Origin: Vitellaria paradoxa
Lineage: Eukaryota > Streptophyta > Magnoliopsida > Ericales > Sapotaceae
DNA: 64,000 nucleotides
Direction: 5' to 3'
Assembly (NCBI GenBank): GCA_019916065.1
Contig: CM034236.1
Location: forward strand, 22,852,941-22,916,940
Below, piece by piece: positions 27,101-37,430 of this stretch. Made by a program: the position numbers and the translations under genes. Position 1 is the stretch's first letter. Each line of letters starts with the position of its first letter. Below the pieces are notes generated by a model. That model made no database searches. It had not been told where the DNA came from and saw only the letters and a list, made by a program, of their open reading frames with translations.

Positions 27101-30100
27101 TCAGTTTTGTCCTCAAGCACCCTTGAGTTCCTTTCTTTCCAAATGATCTTCCTCTAATTCACTCTCCCTTCACATGTTGCACACTTATCTAAATGTGTCC
27201 TATAATTTTTAATTTTAAAAGATTACATATTGTTCGGACACGTATCCATCACTTACACACATAAAACACATTCTAACTTTGAAGAGAAAACTTGAAATTA
27301 AATAACATGTAAATCACATGAATTTATAATGAATAATCCTTTCTCCTTTATCTTTTTTAAGTTTTAGGAATTTTAAAACTCGAAACTTCAAATTTCTTTA
27401 GGATTAGAATTTTCTAAAATACATAAAAATAAAAATAATAAATATATAAAAATAATATTATATAAAATAAAAATATATAAATAGTTGTTTCTACGTGTAT
27501 GTATAAAATATATCCACTTTTGAATGCGTCCCCACCTAACTATGTCTTTATATTTTTTGAAATCGGCTTGCTACCATATCCGTCTCATGTTGTACGCATG
27601 TCCTATGTCCATATCTGTGCCTCCTAGCCTACATGTCTATGGGTTGTAAAATCTTGGTGCCTATAGTGTTTCTTCTTTACAAGAAAGAGTTAAAAGAATG
27701 CCCTAAGTTATTTTTGAGCCTATTGCACCTATCAAAACACATATTTGATCCCTAATATGAGTTATAAAATCTTGGTGCCTATAGTGCTTCTTCTTTACAA
27801 GAAAGAGTTAAATAGTGCCTACGCTATTTTTAACACTATTGCACCTATCAAAACACATATTTAATCCCTTTGCTCAGTTTAGTTTTGTTATTTATAGTTT
27901 ATTTCGTGTTAAATTGTGAAATAATTTATTTAGGTCATGATTTGAATATTAGAATAGACCACTCATACAATTGATGCCAGAAGGTGTAGTGTAACTTTAT
28001 TAATAATGCCTCCAAAAGACTATAAACAGTACACATCATGTTTTAAATTGTATTTTGTTATACAAATCATGCATATTTGCACAAATCAAACTCTTCACAA
28101 ATTTTAACAGTCAAATTCTTGGGGGTGGGGGCAATGAAGTAGCAACGGGTAAATATCGTGGTCCAGAATGCATGGGATGAAGCGGCAATGTGTAATATTA
28201 TGGTCATGACTGGGTGGCCCTTGAGTGTCTAGAAAAGGGTGGTAATTAAGAGAGATTTAAAGCGATAGAGAGATGACTTTTAGCAAGACAATAAGCAATG
28301 GGTCTACCATATATATATATAAGGAAACTAAAAAGGAAAGAATAAAAAGAAAAGAAGCGAGAGAGAGAGAGTGGTGACCATGCTGGAGGGCAGAATAATT
28401 ACTCTGTTGCTTGGAGTTATGTCCTCAGCACCGGTTTTCCTAATTATGTATTTAGAATTTGGATTTGTGGAGAAATAAAAAAAGCAAAGAATAGGTAGGA
28501 AAGTAAAATGAAATGAAAGAAGTTAAATTTATTTTCGTTTTTAGCAAGTCTTAAATGAGAATAGAACAAATACATATTTGTCAAAATGAATAAATCTTTA
28601 TTTGATTAATTATAAAAAACGAGTATAGAAAAAAATGTTGTATCTGTGATTGTTAGCCTACATGTATGTGGGTTGTAAAATCTGAGTGCCTCCTCTTTAG
28701 AAGAAAGATTCAACAGCAGTGGAACCCAAAACCAACTAGAACGAACACATATCAGGCATAATCACAAGACTGCAAAATAAACTGTAGATGTACTTGAATA
28801 AATAAACAGGAATGAGGACCTGCTGCTTTGTAGGTTTTCGGAAGCTCATGACCAAACAGTAGTTTACAAGGCTCTTTAGTTTTTGACTGTAGCGGTCATT
28901 ACAAATGCAGATTATAGGAATTTTGGAAATTTTGATGCTTGCAATAAGGTCAGCCACACCCCCTCTATCTCCAGCAGACATGCCATCAACCTCATCCATA
29001 ATAAGCACAGTTTTTGTATGCTTTGATCTGCAACATTATTCAACACTTAACAGGTAATGTAAAAAGCATGCAGGGTGAGATATTAATTATTATAATCAGA
29101 AGAAACACACCGATCCATGTTAACATTCAGGGCTTCATTGGAAACAAGTTCCTTAATAGAATTTGCAGAACTTCCACCAATTCCTTTTTCAATTTTGGCA
29201 TCAGCTTTTCCGCGACTATCACTAGCATTGACCTGAATCATGTAAACAGAATAAACAAGCTATAAACATACCAAGATAAATAGAAAATTTGGCAATGCTC
29301 ACGCTAAAATGGAACTCTTTTTGGAGAGTATCCCACCTCAATAGTCTGGAAACCAAGCATCTGACTGACCAACTTTGCTGATGTGGTCTTTCCTATACCA
29401 GGTGTACCACTTAATAATACAGCTTTTTTAGCACCAGAATCATTATGTTTTTTCTCCTTTCCCTTGCTGCCAGTACTCAGGAACTGCTCATCCCAGTGCG
29501 TCAACCAATCATGAAGCTGCTTCACCTGCACATCATTACACAGATATCAAAGATAACAAGGCTTCTGTATAGATATGCAAAAAGTAAAATCAAAACAAAA
29601 CTAATCTAAAAGACAAGAACTTGCACACGTACCAGTGACTGATTCCCTATGATGTCATTTGGAACTTTTGGTCTATACTTTTCAGTCCAAGGCAACCCAG
29701 CATCCTTTGTAATTTTATGCATCTGCTTTGCAGGAGCAACTCGTAGGGTTGGACATTTGGCAGCAGCAATTTTAGCTGAAGAGCTGCCTGCTTGATCTGC
29801 TAAAAGAACCAAATTGCTTTCAAATTTCTAGAGATTCTCGATTCCCAAAAACTGGACATCTCTATGTAAATTAAAAAGAGCTCCAAAAAATTATCAATAT
29901 GAGGTCACTATCAAAGCATCCAAATAATTTGAAGATAATTGGCACTTGACAGTGTCCACCGTTTTCAAAAAAATGATGGAAACAGTCATCTCCACAAATT
30001 GTTATATATCCCATGTTGACAAGAATTAAAAATTGGATCAGTATGGATGATATGCAAAATTGTAGAATAATTGCCTGTGACTATGAAAGAACCATTACTT

Positions 30101-33100
30101 TGTTACACTACAACACATGCATTCACACATGCACTGACTGCTGTTAAAGAGGAGAAGTTTTTATAACAAATAAAAAAAATTATAACGAAGATGACTTTGA
30201 AGGCAAGAAATTCGAAAGTGCAGAGATATACTGAAGTCATCATATAAGTTACACTATTGCACTATATACACATGCACAGAGGAAGATGTGAAAAGAATAA
30301 AAGTTTCAATAACCCAAAAAAAAAAAATGACAGAATGAATATACAATTTTTAAGGCATAAAATTCAAAAGTGCATGAGTATGTAGGTCAATCTTTAGCTA
30401 GCTCCGTTCAAGTGACCATCATATAATAACACATGCCAGAATCAGTTTTAACTTGTAACAAAGCTTCAATTTCAGAACCCAAAATCAAATTGATAACATA
30501 ATTTCCAAAAAATTAGCGAAGGATGTAATAATCAAAATTTGACCACATTCCCAAATGTAGGCTTAAAACCAAGAAATTATTCAAAGAGAGGTTCCAATAT
30601 AAGTAAGCTATCAACTATAATTCATTACAAGTGAGACTTTAATAAGCTGAAAACAAGGAGGCAAGACACATGATCATAACATAGAAGACAATAAAGAGCA
30701 GTTAATTTTCAACTTCAACGAGATCATAGAGCCACAAACTGAAGCTGCAATAACACTAGAGGAAAGATGCTCTTTTGTTAAAAGCTTATAACAAAGTTAA
30801 TGCCATCATTGTGCTTAACATGTGGCTTAAATATATTTTAATGCATTGTTTCATATTTTCATTTTTGTTTTCGTTTTTGTCTTTTCCTTTTTTTTTTGGG
30901 GGGGGGGGGGAGTATATCATGTTTCATATTGATTTCAATCAATAAATAAAAGCTAAGCAGCATTCAATGTTCTAAAAAAACATGTCTGTGTGGACACCAT
31001 GACAAAAGACAACATTCCCCCAAAATACTTAGATACATAAAAATAGAAATCCAAATATGCCAATGTATTTGTGTTATATTGAGACATGGATGAATTTGGT
31101 AGCATATATAGTGCTCATTTCAATGAGAAGGGAAATAAAAAGGGCAAGAATAAAGAAAATTCATGGAGGTTTTCCAGAACCAGCCTTTTTTTGCACAAAA
31201 ATAAGATTTGAAAAAAAAAAAATAAGAATAGTGACAAAACCATGGTTTATATGATATTAATGTGGTGAATAACCATAACTTATTATTTCTAAACATACTT
31301 CATATCTGACTCGAGTTCTCAACATCTTCCTATGCATAATGTTCACACTGCATCAAATTATTCATGCATGTGTCAGTGTAGAACAGAAAAAACAAAGACT
31401 TCAAAAAAAATATAAATAAACAAAAAATAAGTGTTCTATTATGTTAAATTGTTAGCCACCATCTCACCTAAAAGCTTAAACTGTTAAAGAGGGGGCCAAC
31501 TTTATTATTTATATTGATTTATTTTCTGTCAATACATTGAAATATAGAAAGAAAATTTATTCATTAAACCGTTAAAAGTTGTGTGCAAGGCTAGGATCCT
31601 ATTCCAGGAAAGAACAAGGACCACAAGTCCAAATATGCTTGCCTCCAGCAATGTCGGCAGACAGCTGTACTGGCTGACCAACACTCGTTAAAGAAATCAG
31701 AAATCACATTTTCTATCTGAACAATACATAAGTGACATCACCAGAATTCAAACCTTAGAAACATAGTTACCATAAATCACTACTACCCTTGTGAACCACA
31801 TTTTGGTGCACACATTCCATAAGGTGATACATTAATATTCCAATACACTAAATTTGACAATCCAAATAGATTAAACCTATATTATATTTTCATTATAAAA
31901 TACCACCGAAAAATAGTGAATCGATAACAAATTGTCCGACAATAACTGACAAATTTAATAACTTTTACAAAAGGATAATGAGTGAAAATTCATATTAAAT
32001 AAAAAGTATAATTAGTTTCATCAATATCTATACTGTTTTATTTTATTTATTCATTTGTTTATTTTTTGAAAACAAGTCACTTTTACGTACAAAAAAAAAT
32101 TAATAATATGATGACTCAATAACAAGCCTATCCCTCATTGTGTGCACAGTTTAGAATACAAGGTACTGCATTTCCATCTTCATTTCATGTACCAAAACAA
32201 TCCGCATTCCATGATGGCATTAAACTTTGGTCAAAGCATCCATCTTTTTATTTATTTATTTATTATTATTTTTTTAATTTTTGGGTAAGTGTCAAAGCAT
32301 CCATCTTGCTAATTCCATTAGGCATCTTTTATTGGATTCCTCAATACTGTATTTTGGTATGATCTGACCAATGCTTTTCTCAATGTGATTGGAACATTGC
32401 AAATTCATTGCAAGTTTAAAAGCCTACCTGACATGATCAATCAATTGGAAAGAGGAACACTTTATGCATAAGTCAAATCTCTCCATGGGCTAACATGGGA
32501 GGTGCAGATAAACAAATATTAAGTTCAATTCAAGAAACTCTTTAATTCAATGTGCCAGAGATAAACTGGCAATTGCATGCTCAGAAAATATTTGAAATCA
32601 AATCATCATTTAATAAAAGATGGCACTTCAGCTGCAGAAAGAAATTGATACACAATAAAATAAAAAATAAAATAAAAAAAGGACCAAAGTTCAGAAATAA
32701 ACTGATACAGAATATAACAAATACGCCAAATAAAACTTGAAGGCGAAAAGAACAAAGAACAGATTTAGTCAGGGCATACTTTTCGGTTCTACTTTTGTAG
32801 GACTCTTCTTAGGTAGAGATGCAGCCAGCTCATTCACAGGTTTCTTTGATCCAACTTTTGAAGCTGCTTTTCCTTGATTTGATGCACAGATCATATCAAA
32901 CAACCCATCCTCACTAAGAAAGGCAGTACTATACGAGGAAATAAAAGGCAGGCATAAATTAATGTGAAAAGAAAAGAATGAGCAGAAGCAAGAGACATCA
33001 GTATGAGATTACAAACCCCAGCTCTTTGGCTTTGGAGGATTTCCGGCCCCCAATATCTTCATCACATAAAAGATAATTCTGCAGAGGACAATTTTACCAT

Positions 33101-35358
33101 GTTGGTTAGATGCAATGGCACTAGCAAAAACCTACACAAATAGGACGAGTGGGAGTATTAAATGACCGTCTTTTTGCTGATGGATCCTGTAACACGACCT
33201 CCATGACGTTTAATCAAATCTTCTGCTTCTTCTCTTTCCAAACTGGAGATATAACCAAAGTTCAAAATATGGTTTTGCAACCAGTTAATTGACCATCCCA
33301 ACATGTTAAAAAACTAGAGTTAGACAAAAGGAGGTTAGAATTGTAGGCGGTATGGCAAGTAAGACAACAACTTTAATTCTGATCTTGAGATGTCAAAGTA
33401 TTAAGATGTATCCAGCATAATACATACATATGGAATGTGAACAGCCTCATTAAGATGAAAGGAAATACCTGTCAAGAGTCCCGCTGATTACAAAAGTCAA
33501 ACCAGATAAACAGTCAGGAGCACCTTCGGGGACTTCCTGCCACACATACAAGATCAATCCTTGTTAGCATTCTCAATGAGAAATTTTCTTCCTTTATTGT
33601 TTCTATAGACAACACAATAAGTAGTGGATCACCTTTTCTCCTTTGTGTGGAGGATCTTTTCTTTCGCCAAAATTCATGAATCCACCTCGTCCTCCCCCAC
33701 CTCTGCCTCTTCCACCAGCTGGTGTTGTTGATGCACCTCTTCCACCACGGCCCCGTCCACTGGCTTTAAGAGGAGACTTGGTATCTGTACTGTTATCTAT
33801 GTCACTTTCATCAACATCCATCCCTTTGCTGCCAGCCTGCCCTCTTGATGCACCTTTTCCTCCACGACCCCTTCCAGCAGATTTAAGAATAGAATTGCTA
33901 TCTTTGTCATCATCCTTGTCTTCATCACTTTCATCAATATCTAAATATTTCTGGGCAATTCCTCTACTGAAACCACTCTTCAGTTTCTTGCTGGGGCTGA
34001 TATCAACTAAAGCCTTCCTCGAATTGTGTGAAACAAGGTCATCATCGTTGTGGTTGTCATCATCAGCTTTGTGAAGTTTCTTAACAGGTGGTTGTTTCAC
34101 ATCACTTGATAACTCCTCACCGCTCTTTTGGACCTTTCTTTTTGCTGAGAGTTCCTCCTTTTCCTTTTCACCTTTTGGCATATGTTTCTCCGTACCAAAG
34201 AACTTGCTAGTTTTCCTTCTGCCTGAACTTTCTTCGCCCCCAAGCACCTAAGTTTCGACAAAGAACAAACAAATGTACCATCATTTATGTTTCATTATGG
34301 CATAAAGCAATAAAGGAGATAAGATTCATTTGCTAGTTCTCTTTCCTTCTCTGACAGTTGTCCATGCTTCCATATTTTCATCTCTACTTTCCTTTACAAC
34401 AAATGATATAACAAAATCTAAGGAACCTCAAGTACCGTACGGTGCCTTCACTTCTCTGTCAATTCGGGTCCCCCATCTTCAATAGATAAAAAGTGAAGGT
34501 GTGAAGGAAAAGAAAAGAAATTACAGTGATAAACTTAAGAATTTCATTGCTTGAACCAAGAATTAGTCTATGTCACTATCAAGTGGGTTAAACAAGTAGT
34601 GTTTTTCTTTTACTTTCCTTTTCTCTTTTACTTTGGTTTTTTTTTTTTTTTTTTTTTCATTTTTTGTTGGGCTTATGGATGAAGGAACCAAAACCTTTCA
34701 CTAAGCATCAGAAATGCAACATAAGGAGAAAGGAGAATACGACAATAAACTAAATTCTTTCAGTAAGGACCTTTACTCTAATTTCTCAAGAGGACAAACA
34801 ATTCTGACCATATTCATCACAACAACGGAGAAGGTTGGGTAGATCTACACGGTACATTACATACCAATAATTTTGCAATTTATTCAATTTGTGAAACTTT
34901 TACCAAAAACATGAAGTAGCGCGGTCTACATTAAAACCAAAATAATAATAATAATAATAATAATAGGTTTCTTGAAATGAAAAGAAAATACATTGCAATT
35001 CACTCACTGGTTTCTCTGGTTGTGAAGGCTTCTCCTGTGCTGGGGGGTTTGCTGGCTTTGCTGCGTTATCATTGTTCTTGCTATGTTGTTTCATAAACCA
35101 CTTCCTAATATCCGACTGCCGTTCAACCCCCCCCCCAAAAAAAAAACAAACAAAAAAACAAAAACAAATAAATTAAATAAAATAAATAAATAAAATCCAA
35201 ACGCAATATTGAGCAAATCACTAGAACCCCCTAAAGAGAGGAAACAAAATTTACTCAAAATTTGTCCGAAACGTGTAAAGCAATCAATTACCGGGGGAAA
35301 AAATTGAAGCAAGGTTCAAATTAAAAGAAGTAGAAATAGTAGAAACCCTACTCACCAT
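8759..35358 (-). CDS. RFC1: Replication factor C subunit 1 (clamp-loader large subunit), 22 exons
   Basis: This is the large subunit of the RFC clamp loader, which opens the PCNA ring at primer-template ends in the nucleus. Coding exons, in order: 35358-35356, 35115-35008, 34247-33633, 33536-33469, 33242-33167, 33078-33017, 32928-32780, 29799-29633, 29525-29337, 29232-29111, 29027-28820, 25165-25112, 23169-23000, 21470-21380, 20979-20798, 20670-20631, 12447-12323, 11283-11211, 11124-11032, 10945-10699, 9035-8976, 8892-8759. All junctions are GT-AG, phases agree, and the total of 3,036 bases gives 1,011 residues and a TGA stop. Domains: acidic/basic N-terminus with RGG-rich stretches (about 140-235), BRCT (about 243-325), RFC box PWTEKYRP (397-404), Walker A GTPGIGKTT (456-464), Walker B DEVD (531-534), sensor-1 ICICND, then the RFC1-type C-terminal domain and a basic tail ending KRKR. 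It is slightly longer than the Arabidopsis protein. No stop or frameshift was found, so it looks intact. Confidence 0.95.
9036..10698 (-). other. RFC1 intron 20, no gene seen
   Basis: Ordinary AT-rich intron with poly(C)-poly(A) tracts at about 9171-9197 and 10557-10577. No mobile-element coding sequence is recognised. Confidence 0.6.
11284..12322 (-). other. RFC1 intron 17, no gene seen
   Basis: AT-rich intron with a GT/GC-rich alternating patch near 12004-12030 (GTGTGTGCGCGTACCCGCAC) followed by a short (GA)n run. Nothing coding is recognised. Confidence 0.55.
13086..13280. repeat. 97-bp tandem duplication in RFC1 intron 16
   Basis: The block beginning ATTAAACCAGAGAAAAAAGA occurs at 13086 and again at 13183. 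Both copies run on through CATTCAATAATATTCAATAT to CCCTAATATCTCAA. The two copies differ at only a few bases, so the duplication is fairly recent. Confidence 0.85.
13380..17620 (+). pseudogene. Decayed plant-mobile-domain (PMD) gene from a transposon, in RFC1 intron 16
   Basis: On the + strand, opposite to RFC1, short frames broken by stops show PMD-like pieces. Around 14671-14928 there is FHLAAYLAAW, LEGPP, FSINGNRVCGN and LPLFSSALCIIDL. Around 15170-15260 there is VEALYGACD and NNLVFSPWF, and further on a translation close to RQWIAS and VDQGLLKLG in changing frames. The order fits the aminotransferase-like PMD family (MAIN/MAIL-related), one clade of which is carried by plant transposons. 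The downstream part (16180-17614) has acidic and hydrophilic frames that may be the rest of the same protein. It is not expressed as one frame: stops and shifts occur every 200-300 bases. The PMD call is from pattern recognition and needs a profile search; the decay is certain. Confidence 0.55.
13638..14930. repeat. 647-bp tandem duplication inside the PMD-like pseudogene
   Basis: The segment with GTGCTAGTCAACCCA begins at 13771 and again at 14418, an offset of 647. The match covers about 13638-14285 versus 14286-14930, including TCCTTGGA, GAGGGTATAGGAAGCTTTTG and GTGGAAAC blocks. The copies carry different stops and shifts, so they have decayed separately since the duplication. Confidence 0.85.
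17821..17853. repeat. (GC)n/(GA)n microsatellite
   Basis: GCGCGCGCGCG runs straight into GAGAGAGAGAGAG within RFC1 intron 16. No function is inferred. Confidence 0.8.
17860..18250. other. Intron stretch of unknown origin between the PMD relic and the LINE
   Basis: Moderate GC content with no recognisable coding frame. It may belong to either neighbouring element. Confidence 0.3.
18250..19180 (-). pseudogene. LINE (L1-type) reverse transcriptase fragment in RFC1 intron 16
   Basis: On the minus strand, bases near 19026-18986 translate to EVSHLLFANDSIAFF, the L1-type RT catalytic box with FAND in place of FADD. Further along come GLQVNSRKTKL and MNRRLMGWKRAYLSKGA followed by LTLIKN, both well-known plant L1 segments. 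The frame changes several times and contains stops. Only part of the RT is present; endonuclease and 3' tail are not seen. It lies in the same orientation as RFC1. A C(n)A(n) tract interrupts it near 18962-18986. Confidence 0.75.
19181..20630 (-). other. 3' remainder of RFC1 intron 16 sequence, nothing recognised
   Basis: AT-rich, with long T-rich runs near 19300 and 19875-19905. No coding or repeat signal is supported. Confidence 0.5.
21471..22999 (-). other. RFC1 intron 13, nothing recognised
   Basis: AT-rich intron of 1.5 kb with no motif-bearing frame. A weak local duplication, GATAACAGATGG(T/C)AAA, occurs near 22727 and 22845. Confidence 0.5.
23700..24480. other. GC-richer segment of unknown origin in RFC1 intron 12
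   Basis: This stretch differs in base composition from the surrounding intron and contains a TATA-like CTATAAAGGGG near 24187. It could be an old LTR fragment, but no ends or partner copy can be shown. Confidence 0.25.
24835..25095 (+). mobile_element. 3' end of a LINE-type retroelement in RFC1 intron 12
   Basis: Frames on the + strand give pieces like RWFGYIQHRCVDAL and a lysine-rich stretch, ending in a nucleotide stretch with GCTGATCCCAATTAGTTTGG and GACAAAGGCTTTGTT. This order (W-G-H-V-R then ADP-LG then a GTTGAGTTGA-like end) is the familiar 3' end of a plant non-LTR retroelement. The copy is 5'-truncated and decayed. Confidence 0.55.
26582..27255. repeat. 342-bp tandem duplication in RFC1 intron 11
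   Basis: AGAAAGGGTAATACAAAATA starts at about 26583 and again at 26924. The copies run through TTGTTTGTAATTGTAA, CCAATTCCCAC and ACATGTTGCACACTT and end near GCATATCCATCA and CGTATCCATCAC. The copies differ by scattered changes. The minus-strand frame in the second copy is short and not assigned. Confidence 0.8.
27644..27875. repeat. About 116-bp tandem duplication in RFC1 intron 11, with a third partial copy
   Basis: The block TAAAATCTTGGTGCCTATAG is followed by TTCTTCTTTACAAGAAAGAG and CACCTATCAAAACACATATT. It occurs twice in a row, and a shortened related piece lies near 28670-28712. Confidence 0.8.
27880..28819 (-). other. RFC1 intron 11, 5' part, nothing recognised
   Basis: AT-rich with a short (TA)n run at 28310-28321 and a (GA)n run near 28357-28371. 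No gene is seen. Confidence 0.5.
29800..32779 (-). other. RFC1 intron 7 (3 kb), nothing recognised
   Basis: AT-rich throughout. A T(n)G(n) tract lies at 30888-30910. No mobile-element coding motif was found in either strand. Confidence 0.55.
33017..33536 (-). other. RFC1: RFC1 BRCT domain (exons 4-6)
   Basis: Three short exons encode a segment starting EVPEGAPDCLSGLTFVISG and passing through LIKRHGGRVTGS and KKTNYLL. This is a typical BRCT fold, with a hydrophobic strand followed by the GG turn. In RFC1 proteins the BRCT region binds 5'-phosphorylated double-stranded DNA. The introns between are only 88 and 226 bases. Confidence 0.85.
34248..35007 (-). other. RFC1 intron 2, nothing recognised
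   Basis: AT-rich, with poly-T near 34638-34660 and an (ATA)n run at about 34940-34966. Confidence 0.6.
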
Positions 35359-35430
35359 ATTGGATTCACCCACTGATTTGAGTACAACAATGCTGCGAGT
35401 TTTCTTTCAATTTCGCTTTCGAACACAATC
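35356..35430 (-). CDS. RFC1: RFC1 exon 1: 5' UTR plus start codon only
   Basis: On the minus strand AATATG is followed at once by GTGAGTAGGG, a strong donor. The ATG (35358-35356) is therefore the only codon in this exon. The next exon begins with an acceptor (CGGCAG) and reads SDIRKWFMKQH, which matches the conserved plant RFC1 N-terminus M-SDIRKWFMK. The exon seems to start at an acceptor CTGCAG near 35431, so there may be a further non-coding exon upstream (about 35560-35650). The start is chosen because the later in-frame methionine would lose the conserved DIRKWF motif. Confidence 0.8.
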
Positions 35431-35980
35431 TGCAGAATTTCCATAACCCAAAAAAAAAAAAAAATGAGATGAGAAAACAGTTGATACGCTACACACAAAA
35501 AATAAATAAATAATGTAAATAAATGGTCAAGAAAAAAGACAATCGGAAATGAAATTATATATACGTTAGAACCAGTTTTCAAGAACGTCGAACAGAAGAA
35601 CTTTGCAACCGTGAGAAAACCACCGCGCTCGAAAAGTGAAAGCTTTACAGAAAGCCGATGCACGTTATATGAAGTTTTTGTTTGGCTTACCACTGAAACT
35701 TGCCAGGTTTGGGAAGCAGTAGAAAGCCCACTTTTGGCTTCTCTTGCTACTACTTCTCTGTCGACACAAAAGATGACGTTAGGGCTCTCTTCCCTCGTTC
35801 TTTTTTTCGCTTGAAAAGATTCCGGGTTGCTGGAGTTCTACGAGAGTTCTGCAGTAGAGCTGATCAAATCTGGGCTTGGGCCAGGTTTGGATCGGACTTT
35901 TAAGGGTTACAGTGCATTCCAGTCGAGTCCCGTTTATTTAGGAACCTTAATATTGGGCTCAAGTGTCATTTGGGCCGCCA
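35431..35980 (-). promoter_or_regulatory. RFC1: RFC1 upstream region with four site II (TGGGCY) motifs
   Basis: TGGGCT at 35871-35876 is followed at once by TGGGCC at 35877-35882. A further TGGGCT lies at 35954-35959 and TGGGCC at 35971-35976. Clusters of TGGGCC/T are known in plant promoters of PCNA and other growth and replication genes, where TCP factors bind. The motifs lie 500-620 bases upstream of the start codon, near the point where transcription should begin given at least one 5' UTR intron. The motifs are seen; their role is inferred. Confidence 0.5.
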
Positions 35981-37430
35981 ACTTTTGCCATGAAAATGTA
36001 ACTTTATACCAAAAAACTGATATGTGTCACTTTGGTAAAATTGGATAAAATTAGTAAAATTTTGTAAAAGTTGTAAAAAGTTGATAAAAGTTTGTAAAAG
36101 TTAAAAAATTAAAAAAAAATTAACGAAGAAAGTTAGAGAAAATTGACAAAAATTAATTTTTTTAGAAACGTTGATGAGCCAAACAACCTCTCAATCAAAC
36201 CAAGAGGCCCAAATATGGATATCTATATCTGATAGTTAGGTTGCACGTGCATGTTATTTTTTATATATTTAAATTAAAAGATAATAAAAATAAATTTATA
36301 CTAATATTTTTATATTTTTCCATGTTAAATTATTTTTTAGTTTCATTAATATTTCCGGGCCACATTTAAGAGATTACTTGGAAGAATGAAATATTTTTTA
36401 ATGGTTTAGTAAAAAAAATTCGAACCCTGAAATAAAATTTAATATAACGTATGTCCATAATATTTACATTACTTCATTTTATAGGTCAATTCACAAAATA
36501 AGAAAAATAACAATATACTCCATTATACAGGGTAAATTTATTTTTGCCACCGTAATGATTTCTACACAAATTTATTAATAACATTACACCTAAAATTTTA
36601 ATAGGAGAAAACTAAACTAACCCATAATTTGCAATACTAATTCAAGTTTTTCCTAACTTTGAATTAATTTCATTGCCGCTATAAAAGATTTTGCAAATAA
36701 TGATTTTTATAATTAAAGCCAATTTACTTTTTTAACATAAACAAAACATGCAACAATGTTAAAGGATATGCATTAATCAAAGGGTTAATTACACTTCATT
36801 CCTCAAACTATACCTGTTTTTAATTTGCCCCTTCATCTATTAACCCTAATATTTTAACCCCTCATCTATTTAAAAAAGGGTTCCCTTTAGTAACCGTTAA
36901 AAAAATCTGTTAACATTTTATTTATTATTCCTTGATTATCTCAATATATCTTAAATGTGATTATTATTTACATATATTTAAATTTGAAACTTATGACTAG
37001 AGATTTGCATGGATTAAATTAGATAAATCATTCGTTTTTTGTTATAAATTAAATAAACTGAAATTTTTTCTTATCTCACTCAAAAAAACTGACTCGAACC
37101 TAATTTTTGTAAAGAATCTAACCAAATCAATTATTGGATCTTAATAATAAATATTTTTATTTTATATTTATTATATATATTTACTTTAATAATAAATAAT
37201 AGAAAATGTATCCTCAAATTTTGTTTAAAAATTTAAGCTAAATTTAAATAAAAAAAAGAACTGAATTAAATGAAAATTTTGTTATTAGCTTTAATTTGAT
37301 TTTTTTTAATTTTTATTCGATTTTGCTTACTCTATTTATTTATACCAAAAATAAAAATAACATATATATAATTTATTCTTATTTTTGGGTCGAGTTTTTT
37401 TTTGGATATGATAAGAAAAAAATTGATTCA
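35981..37430. other. AT-rich intergenic stretch
   Basis: No gene is seen. Short GTAAAAGTT-type repeats occur at 36050-36105. A GGGTTAATTACACTTCATTC stretch near 36781 resembles ends of common plant non-autonomous elements, but no matching second end was found. Confidence 0.45.

Larger units (their letters stand above)
25112..29799 (-). other. RFC1: RFC1 AAA+ ATPase core (exons 8-12)
   Basis: Exon 8 carries the RFC box (PWTEKYRP). Exon 9 has Walker A (GTPGIGKTT), exon 10 the VNASDSRGK segment and exon 11 Walker B (LIMDEVDGM) with sensor 1 (PIICICNDR). Exon 12 (54 bases) carries AKRLMQIA. Key nucleotide-binding residues, the Walker A lysine and the Walker B aspartate and glutamate, are all present, so ATPase function is expected. 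Confidence 0.9.

Noticed and set aside
33643..34074. 143-codon open frame on the + strand, proline- and serine-rich
   Set aside because: It is the reverse strand of RFC1 exon 3; its composition mirrors the acidic and RGG-rich coding strand.
35611..36048. Overlapping + strand frames next to RFC1, a possible divergent partner gene
   Set aside because: They overlap each other in different frames, have no motif and cover the RFC1 5' UTR and promoter.
36781..36920. MITE-like end GGGTTAATTACACTT
   Set aside because: No matching inverted end or target duplication was found.
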